A stretch of DNA of 12,519 bases from JAWPNA01 sp045402695. Its GTDB lineage: Bacteria > Acidobacteriota > Polarisedimenticolia > JACPZX01 > DASXTC01. This document shows positions 7,895 to 12,519 of the stretch, one piece after another. A program made the translations under genes and the position numbers. Numbering within the stretch: position 1 is the stretch's first letter; each line of letters begins with the position of its first letter. The stretch covers positions 1 through 12,519 of the forward strand of contig JAWPNA010000024.1 in assembly GCA_045402695.1 (NCBI GenBank). Reading direction: 5' to 3'. Below the pieces are notes generated by a model. The model worked only from the letters and a program-made list of their open reading frames with translations. It was not told where the DNA came from and ran no database searches.

Positions 7895-9463
7895 GGGCTT
7901 CCCCCCGGCCTTGAGCCTGATCCTCTCCGCGTCCTCGGCGCGGCCGGCGGCTTGGTAGGCGTCGGCCAGCGTCTCCAGGTAGAAGCTCTTCGAGTAACCG
8001 CTCAGGTCGTTGGCCCGTTCGGCCCACTTCACCGCGCCTTGAGGGTCGCCCTCCTCGAGGGCGATGCCGGCCAACCCGATGCAGGCATCGGTGAGCTGCG
8101 GCGACAGCTTCACCGCCTGCTCGAACTCGACCTTCGCGCCGGTTCGTTCACCGCCGCGCGCCAGCAGGACGCCCAGCGTGTAGTGGGCGCCGGCGTGCTG
8201 TGGGAGGAGTTGCACCGCCTTTCGCAGGTGGAGGATCGCTTCGTCCGTCGCCTCCCCTCTCTTGGCCAGGAGTTCACCCAACGTGAACTGGTACAGCCCG
8301 TTGGCAGGCTGAGCCTGCACACCGCGACGGAGATAAACGAGGGCTTCAGCGGTCTTGCCCTGCCGGCCGAGGAGATCTCCGAAGTAGATGAGCGTGGGCG
8401 CGTGGTCTGGATGCTGCGCGAGCACTTCCCGGTAGAGGCGCTGCGCTTCCTCGAGCTGACCCAGCTCCGTGAGGGCCAGCCCGAGCGAGGATTTCGCCTC
8501 CACGCTGTCGGGGGCTGCCTTGAGCGTCTGCCGGAAATGCTCCGCCGCTTCCTCAAACTTCCCCTGCTGGGCCAGCATCACGCCGAGATGAATGTGGGAC
8601 GTTGATCCCGAGACATCGGTCTCAATCGCTTTTTCCAGGAGCTGCACCGCCCCCGCGACCTCGCCGGTTCCGGCGAGGTGGGAGGCCTGTCGTCGCAGGT
8701 AAGCAGCGCTCTCGTTGAGGCGCACGAGAGCCATTCTCAGCGGATCACCGGTCGGAGGCGGGGCGCCTCCCGCCGCATGGCGGCGCAGGTGTTCCTGAGC
8801 CTCGTCCCTGCTGCCGGAGGCCGCCATCAACATGGCGGTGGCGTAGTGCGCTTCAGCGTAGTCGGGGAAGATCTGGAGCGCCTTCTGGAACTGGCTCAGC
8901 GCCTCTTCACGCCGATCCTGCAGGCGGGCCGCGCGCCCCAGGCCGAAGTGGGCGGTGGCGTCGTTCGGATCGAGGGCGATCGCACGCCGGTAGAGGCCCT
9001 CTGCTTTGTTCGGATCGTCTCCCGAGATCACGTTCGCCAATCCGACGAGCGCGGGCTCGTACGAAGGGTCGATAACCAGAGCCTTCTCGTAGGATGAAGC
9101 CGCCTTCTCCACTTCTCCGGTTTTCTCGAATGCAAGCGCGAGGTAGTAACGCCACTTGAAGCTGCCCGGATCCAGTGAGACAGCCCGCTCGAAACAGGTC
9201 CTGGCCGCCTGGAAGAACTCGTAGGCGAAGTACCTCATGCCCAGGTCGCCCACCGCCTCCGGGTCGTCGGGAGATTTGCGAACCCGTTCCTGTACTTGTT
9301 GCGCCTCCTTGCGGATCGGCTCCGGCAGCGTGGAGAGGTCCACCTCGGGAACCTTCTGACCCGCCGACTCCGCGGTGACGCTCGACGCGCTGCCGGAGCA
9401 GCCGGCCGCCGCGCCGCTCAGCGCCAGGGCCATCAGGCAGGCTGCGCGGGGGCCGGCGCTCAC
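7892..9463 (-). CDS. Tetratricopeptide-repeat lipoprotein
   Basis: A 523-residue predicted lipoprotein. The N terminus (VSAGPRAACLMALALSG followed by AAAGC) is a lipoprotein signal ending at Cys22, which would be lipidated; the lipobox AAGC is slightly atypical at -3. A short Ser-rich linker follows, then about 13 TPR units of ~34 residues fill residues ~69-523, shown by recurrent A..LG.AL...G..EEA...F..AL...P. TPR arrays are protein-binding scaffolds. Start choice: GTG at 9463 overlaps the upstream propeller gene stop (GTGA). It has GGAGG (9471-9475 on the plus coordinate) exactly 7 nt upstream and puts the signal peptide at the N terminus. A longer reading from 9595 is open but has no signal-like start. 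Coupling to the ASPIC/UnbV gene suggests a shared surface complex; this pairing of families is common, sometimes as fusions. The partner and function are unknown. Confidence 0.93.
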   Translation of the reverse strand: MSAGPRAACLMALALSGAAAGCSGSASSVTAESAGQKVPEVDLSTLPEPIRKEAQQVQERVRKSPDDPEAVGDLGMRYFAYEFFQAARTCFERAVSLDPGSFKWRYYLALAFEKTGEVEKAASSYEKALVIDPSYEPALVGLANVISGDDPNKAEGLYRRAIALDPNDATAHFGLGRAARLQDRREEALSQFQKALQIFPDYAEAHYATAMLMAASGSRDEAQEHLRRHAAGGAPPPTGDPLRMALVRLNESAAYLRRQASHLAGTGEVAGAVQLLEKAIETDVSGSTSHIHLGVMLAQQGKFEEAAEHFRQTLKAAPDSVEAKSSLGLALTELGQLEEAQRLYREVLAQHPDHAPTLIYFGDLLGRQGKTAEALVYLRRGVQAQPANGLYQFTLGELLAKRGEATDEAILHLRKAVQLLPQHAGAHYTLGVLLARGGERTGAKVEFEQAVKLSPQLTDACIGLAGIALEEGDPQGAVKWAERANDLSGYSKSFYLETLADAYQAAGRAEDAERIRLKAGGKP

Positions 9464-11229
9464 TTGCGAACCTCCGCCCCGGATGGGCCGATCTCCACGG
9501 TCGCAATCATCCCGGGCGCCACGCCCTTCACGGGAACCGCTCTCTGATCCGGAAGGACGATTTCCAGCGATCTCATCGGCTGGCTCCTGGGCCACGCCAC
9601 ATGAACGCGCGGATCGCTCGCCGAGAGATAGCTGCCGTCGGTCCTGACAAACCGGGTCAGGATGCGGCCGTCAGCCAGCGTGAGGCGCACGCTCGCACCG
9701 AACAGATCGCGGTTTAGCACTTTGTCGAGCACCCGGAGCTCGACGAAGCTCTGCTTGTCCGCCAGATCGTTTCTCAGCAATCGCACCGGACCGTTGTTGT
9801 TGCTCACGAGGATGTCGATATCGCCGTCATTGTCCACGTCGCCGAAAGCGGCTCCCCGGCTCACTTCCGACAGCTTCATCACTTCACCGGCTGCCGACGA
9901 CCTGTCCTCGTATCTGCCGCGGCCGACGTTGATCAGGATCTGGTTCGGCTGATGGTAGGGGTACAACTGTCCAGCCAGCGACTCGACCAGCTTCACGTCT
10001 CCATTGGCGACGAACAGGTCGAGATCCCCATCATTGTCCAGATCGAACCAGCCCACGCCGAACGCGGTGTAGGGAAGACTCGAGGGCCCCACTCCCTTGC
10101 GCGCGGTGACGTCTTCATAGGTGCCATCGCCTTGGTTCTCGAACAACGTGTTGGTCTCGTTGACCAGGTGCGTGACGAAGAAATCGATGTCGCCGTCGTC
10201 GTCGTAGTCCGCCACCGCGATCCCCATGCCCGCCTCGGGCACGCCATGCTCGTTGAGGGCGGCTCCGTGCAGCAGGGCGGCGTCAGTGAACTTTCCGTGG
10301 TCGTTCATCCAGAGCTGGTTGGCGTCCCCATCGTTGGCCACGTACAGATCCTGCCACCCGTTCTTGTCGAAATCGCCGCTCACGACGCCCAGTCCGTGTC
10401 CATAGGCGGTGTCCACGCCGGCTTGCGCGGTGACGTCGAGAAACTTGCCATTGCGTTGGTTGCGGTACAGCCGACCCGGAAGCGGCGGATACGCCTTCGG
10501 GCCGCAGTAGTCGCGCACGCCGGTCTTTGACGTGTAACAGGTCTTGTTGGTGGCGATTGTATAGTCGGCATATGCGGCCACGAACAGATCGATCCACCCG
10601 TCGTTGTCGTAGTCTAGAAACGCCGCGCTGCTCGTCCATCGGGGATCTCCGAGACCGGCTTGGCTGGTCGCGTCGGTGAATGTGCCGTTGCCGTTGTTGC
10701 GCAGCAGGACATCGGGACCGTAGTTGCTGACATAGAGATCGAGATCTCCGTCATTGTCCACATCGCCGGTGGCCGCGCCCATCCCGAACCCGATCAGCCC
10801 GGCGCCCGACTGATCCGTGACATCCACGAAACGCAGCTTGCCGGCGCCGGCGCCCGCCGAGATCAGTTCATTGCGGAACAGTCGGCTCCTCGGCGGCATC
10901 GGCCCTCTGTAGGGATACAGCGCGTCCTTCATGGTCTTGCCCGGCTCCAGCACGCGTCCCTGGATGAGATACGCGTCGAGGTCCCCGTCGTTGTCGTAGT
11001 CGAACAGCGCACACCCCGGGGAGTTGATCTCGGGAAAGTGATACTGGCCGGTGGCTCCCGTGGTGTGGACGAAGTCGAGGCCGGAGTCCCTGGCCACATC
11101 GGTGAAGGTGACGGTGTGAGAAGCGCCCGCCGCGGCGGGCCGGGAGGACGGTGGCTCTTCGGCGCGGCTCATCCCCGCGCGCGCGAGGGTCAATACGGCC
11201 ACGGCGGTGAGGGCCGGACGGCGCAGCAT
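9460..11229 (-). CDS. Secreted FG-GAP/VCBS beta-propeller protein with ASPIC/UnbV C-terminus (CRTAC1 family)
   Basis: An exported protein, 589 residues from ATG 11229. The N terminus MLRRPALTAVAVLTLARAG is a signal peptide, followed by a Pro/Ala-rich linker. Seven Ca-binding loops of the DxDxDGxxD type follow in order: DYDNDGDLDAY, DVDNDGDLDLY, DYDNDGWIDLF, DFDKNGWQDLY, DYDDDGDIDFF, DLDNDGDLDLF, DVDNDGDIDIL. Each is spaced by an LxRNxxxGxFxDVT-type strand, consistent with a seven-bladed propeller. A Cys pair (CYTSKTGVRDYC), seen in related proteins, may form a disulphide. The C-terminal ~100 residues are ASPIC/UnbV-like (GASVRLTL, DGSYLSASDPRVH) but have HVAWP where HFGLG is usual. The role is probably extracellular binding or adhesion; no enzymatic motif is seen. 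The frame opens at ATG 11259 (30 nt further up, 599 residues) and ATG 11241, but a candidate promoter overlaps those, and 11229 gives the best signal peptide. No SD is visible. The stop overlaps the TPR gene. Confidence 0.92.
   Translation of the reverse strand: MLRRPALTAVAVLTLARAGMSRAEEPPSSRPAAAGASHTVTFTDVARDSGLDFVHTTGATGQYHFPEINSPGCALFDYDNDGDLDAYLIQGRVLEPGKTMKDALYPYRGPMPPRSRLFRNELISAGAGAGKLRFVDVTDQSGAGLIGFGMGAATGDVDNDGDLDLYVSNYGPDVLLRNNGNGTFTDATSQAGLGDPRWTSSAAFLDYDNDGWIDLFVAAYADYTIATNKTCYTSKTGVRDYCGPKAYPPLPGRLYRNQRNGKFLDVTAQAGVDTAYGHGLGVVSGDFDKNGWQDLYVANDGDANQLWMNDHGKFTDAALLHGAALNEHGVPEAGMGIAVADYDDDGDIDFFVTHLVNETNTLFENQGDGTYEDVTARKGVGPSSLPYTAFGVGWFDLDNDGDLDLFVANGDVKLVESLAGQLYPYHQPNQILINVGRGRYEDRSSAAGEVMKLSEVSRGAAFGDVDNDGDIDILVSNNNGPVRLLRNDLADKQSFVELRVLDKVLNRDLFGASVRLTLADGRILTRFVRTDGSYLSASDPRVHVAWPRSQPMRSLEIVLPDQRAVPVKGVAPGMIATVEIGPSGAEVRK
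9464..9475 (-). promoter_or_regulatory. Ribosome-binding site deciding the TPR lipoprotein start
   Basis: On the minus strand GGAGG (plus coordinates 9471-9475) lies inside the last codons of the propeller gene, 7 nt before the GTG at 9463. The match and spacing are near-ideal. Together with the GTGA overlap this indicates translational coupling and fixes a GTG start. Confidence 0.75.
9813..11005 (-). repeat. Coding repeats: seven DxDxDGxxD blades in the complete propeller protein
   Basis: A degenerate ~30-bp coding repeat recurs near 9813, 10018, 10183, 10347, 10589, 10738 and 10977 (plus-strand pattern TCGAKRTCNCCGTCRTTGTC). It encodes the calcium-binding loop of each propeller blade. Spacing is irregular (about 150-240 bp), matching blade length rather than tandem DNA repeats. 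It is a protein-level repeat, possibly a site for recombination between paralogues. Confidence 0.8.
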
Positions 11230-11246
11230 GCCGAGATGCATGACGA

Positions 11247-11276
11247 AATATGGGCACATGCGGCATCAAGGGTCAA
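11247..11276 (-). promoter_or_regulatory. Candidate sigma70-type promoter for the propeller/TPR unit
   Basis: On the minus strand TTGACC (11276-11271, 5/6), an 18-bp spacer and CATATT (11252-11247, 4/6). The predicted transcription start near 11240 lies downstream of the ATG at 11259 and at about the ATG at 11241, so it favours initiation at 11229 or a leaderless start at 11241. It is motif evidence only. Confidence 0.4.
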
Positions 11277-11300
11277 CCCGCAGCGCGCATCTTCCAGCTC

Positions 11301-11322
11301 AGAAAGGGCCGCGTCCTGCCCT
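11301..11322 (-). terminator. Weak terminator-like hairpin after the partial propeller gene
   Basis: On the minus strand AGGGC (11322-11318) and GCCCT (11309-11305) form a 5-bp stem with an 8-nt loop, followed by TTCT. It lies in the 95-125 bp gap between the two propeller genes. The stem is short and the T-tract minimal, so termination would be partial at best. The rest of the gap shows no small gene. Confidence 0.25.
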
Positions 11323-11354
11323 GCGCCGGATGTCCGACGTCGCCGCCGCGAGCG

Positions 11355-12519
11355 TCACCGCGAGGGAGGGATCTCCCGCTGGATGATCATCAAGCGATTC
11401 CCCGGCACCGATGCCATCACTTGTCTCGTGTTGTCCGGCCATCTGACCTCCAAATGGTCGACCTTCGTCGCTTTGCCCAACCCGAAATGCAGGATCGGCG
11501 GATCGGTTGAGCCGAATCCTCTGCCCGCGATCAACTGTTGCGTCTGGTTCAAGCCGGCGGTCTTGATCGTCACGCGTGCCCCCACCGCGTCGTGATTCGA
11601 CCCGACCTGCCTGAGCCTCACCTGGAGCCAGTTGTTCTTGTTGCCCGTTTCGTTGAGATAGAACCTGTTCTCCCAGAAATCCCCATGGAAGAACCCTCCC
11701 ACCTCCTTGTAGATGTCGAGATCGCCGTCACCATCCCAGTCAATGAACGTGATGCCGTGCCCTTTGCCCAGACACCCCAGCCCCGCGTACCGGGAGAGGT
11801 CCTCGAACCTCTTCCCGCCGCGGTTGTGATAAAAAATGTTCGGCTCGAGCCTGCGCATTTCGGGGTTGCCCGTGCCCGTGTAGATGTCGATGTACCCGTC
11901 ATTGTCCAGGTCAGCCACGCCCGCCGCCATGATCCCAAGCGGATAGACGAACCCGGCCTCGATCGATACATCCGTGAAGGTGCCATCACCGTTGTTCTTG
12001 AAGAACCGCGGGATGTTCTCCAAGGGGCCCGGCTTGTAGCCGGGGCGATAGCCCGCCAGAACATCGTCCCAAAGCGCGAGGCTACCGGTCCAGATGTCGA
12101 GATCACCATCGCTGTCGAGATCCACGAAGAAGGCGATGTAGCCGTTCTGAGTGCCCACTCCCGTCACACCCGCGCGCTGCGCCATGTCGGTGAAGGTGCC
12201 GTCGTGGTTGTTGTGGTACAGGCGGTTGGCCGTCATTCTCCCGTGGTAGAAGATGTCGAGCCAGCCGTCGTCGTCATAGTCTCCCACCGCCACACCAATC
12301 GTGCCGAATCCGGGAGATTCGGACAGCCCCGCCGCAGCGGTCACGTTGGTGAACGTGCCATCGCCGTTGTTGCGGTAAAGCTGGTTGGTGGAGTTGTCGA
12401 GGTACACGCCGTTGGTGACGACCAGGTCCAGCCAGCCGTCCCGGTCGTAGTCGAACCAGGTGCCGTTGAACGATGACCCCTTGTCGGCCACGCCGGCGGC
12501 CACCCCCACGTCCGTGAAC
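11355..12519 (-). CDS. FG-GAP/VCBS propeller protein with ASPIC/UnbV domain, C-terminal part (5' end outside the window)
   Basis: The last 387 residues of a CRTAC1-family protein; the frame is open to the right edge, where FTDV continues a propeller strand, so the GTG at 12509 is not the true start. Five calcium-binding loops are seen: DYDRDGWLDLV, DYDDDGWLDIF, DLDSDGDLDIW, DLDNDGYIDIY, DWDGDGDLDIY, each followed by strands such as LYRNNGDGTFTNVT. The ASPIC/UnbV domain at the C terminus is canonical: NWLQVRLRQVGSNHDAVGAR, then GRGFGSTDPP, LHFGLG and VDHLEVRWPDNTRQ. It is presumably exported like its downstream paralogue, but the signal region is off-window. It lacks the Cys pair of that paralogue. 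The same strand and a ~100-bp gap suggest either one operon or two adjacent units, since a candidate promoter and weak terminator lie between. Function is unknown beyond likely calcium-dependent extracellular binding. Confidence 0.92.
   Translation of the reverse strand, partial: FTDVGVAAGVADKGSSFNGTWFDYDRDGWLDLVVTNGVYLDNSTNQLYRNNGDGTFTNVTAAAGLSESPGFGTIGVAVGDYDDDGWLDIFYHGRMTANRLYHNNHDGTFTDMAQRAGVTGVGTQNGYIAFFVDLDSDGDLDIWTGSLALWDDVLAGYRPGYKPGPLENIPRFFKNNGDGTFTDVSIEAGFVYPLGIMAAGVADLDNDGYIDIYTGTGNPEMRRLEPNIFYHNRGGKRFEDLSRYAGLGCLGKGHGITFIDWDGDGDLDIYKEVGGFFHGDFWENRFYLNETGNKNNWLQVRLRQVGSNHDAVGARVTIKTAGLNQTQQLIAGRGFGSTDPPILHFGLGKATKVDHLEVRWPDNTRQVMASVPGNRLMIIQREIPPSR
11709..12450 (-). repeat. Coding repeats: five DxDxDGxxD blades in the partial propeller protein
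   Basis: The calcium-loop coding unit recurs near 11709, 11883, 12093, 12258 and 12420. The nucleotide pattern is the same as in the neighbouring paralogue, because the motif is codon-constrained. More copies may lie beyond the window edge. Confidence 0.75.

Noticed and set aside
9464..9595. Upstream start for the TPR gene at 9595
   Set aside because: It would bury the lipoprotein signal 44 residues inside the protein, whereas GTG 9463 has GGAGG at 7 nt and a GTGA overlap.
10660..11595. Plus-strand open frames opposite the propeller genes, including 311- and 312-codon ones
   Set aside because: The Val/Ile/Glu-rich translations are the antisense reading of the repetitive calcium-loop codons; no start signal or domain supports them.
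9813..12450. Regularly recurring ~30-bp motif resembling a CRISPR or tandem-repeat array
   Set aside because: The copies are degenerate, spacing is 150-240 bp, and every copy encodes an in-frame DxDxDGxxD loop. It is protein repeat structure.

Overview
The window is a high-GC bacterial chromosome segment with seven protein genes (one cut at each window edge) and no recognisable RNA gene, insertion sequence, phage gene or CRISPR array. Two secreted FG-GAP/UnbV propeller genes with a TPR lipoprotein, a MoxR/DUF58/TgpA cassette and high GC together suggest an environmental soil or sediment lineage such as Acidobacteriota or a neighbouring phylum. This placement is an inference from gene content only.

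Left, plus strand: (1) the C-terminal ~539 residues of DNA polymerase I (polA), then a ~200-bp gap with two candidate sigma70-type promoters and a short hairpin; (2) a two-domain response regulator, receiver plus HD-GYP, a predicted c-di-GMP phosphodiesterase; (3) a 63-bp gap containing a 9-bp perfect inverted repeat; (4) a tightly packed operon of a MoxR-type AAA+ ATPase, a membrane-anchored DUF58 protein and a TgpA-type membrane transglutaminase-like protein. The DUF58 and TgpA genes overlap by one base (TGATG); (5) after a 123-bp gap with a 10-bp CACGTG-centred palindrome, a DJ-1/PfpI-type protein with an apparent export signal.

Right, minus strand, convergent with the DJ-1-like gene (stop codons separated by 4 bp): reading from the right edge, a partial FG-GAP/VCBS propeller protein with a C-terminal ASPIC/UnbV domain, then a complete second paralogue, then a ~13-repeat TPR lipoprotein. 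The second propeller gene and the TPR gene are translationally coupled: a GTGA overlap, with GGAGG placed 7 nt before the GTG.

Working picture: polA is housekeeping. The HD-GYP regulator probably lowers c-di-GMP in response to an unseen sensor kinase. MoxR/DUF58/TgpA forms a known envelope-associated cassette in which the ATPase acts as a chaperone for membrane partners. The minus-strand genes look like an exported surface module of two calcium-binding propellers and a lipid-anchored TPR scaffold. I found no clearly novel system. The items most worth a second look are the Asp-to-Glu change at a proofreading metal ligand in PolA, the exported DJ-1-like protein, the hairpin ahead of moxR, and the coupled propeller/TPR-lipoprotein unit.
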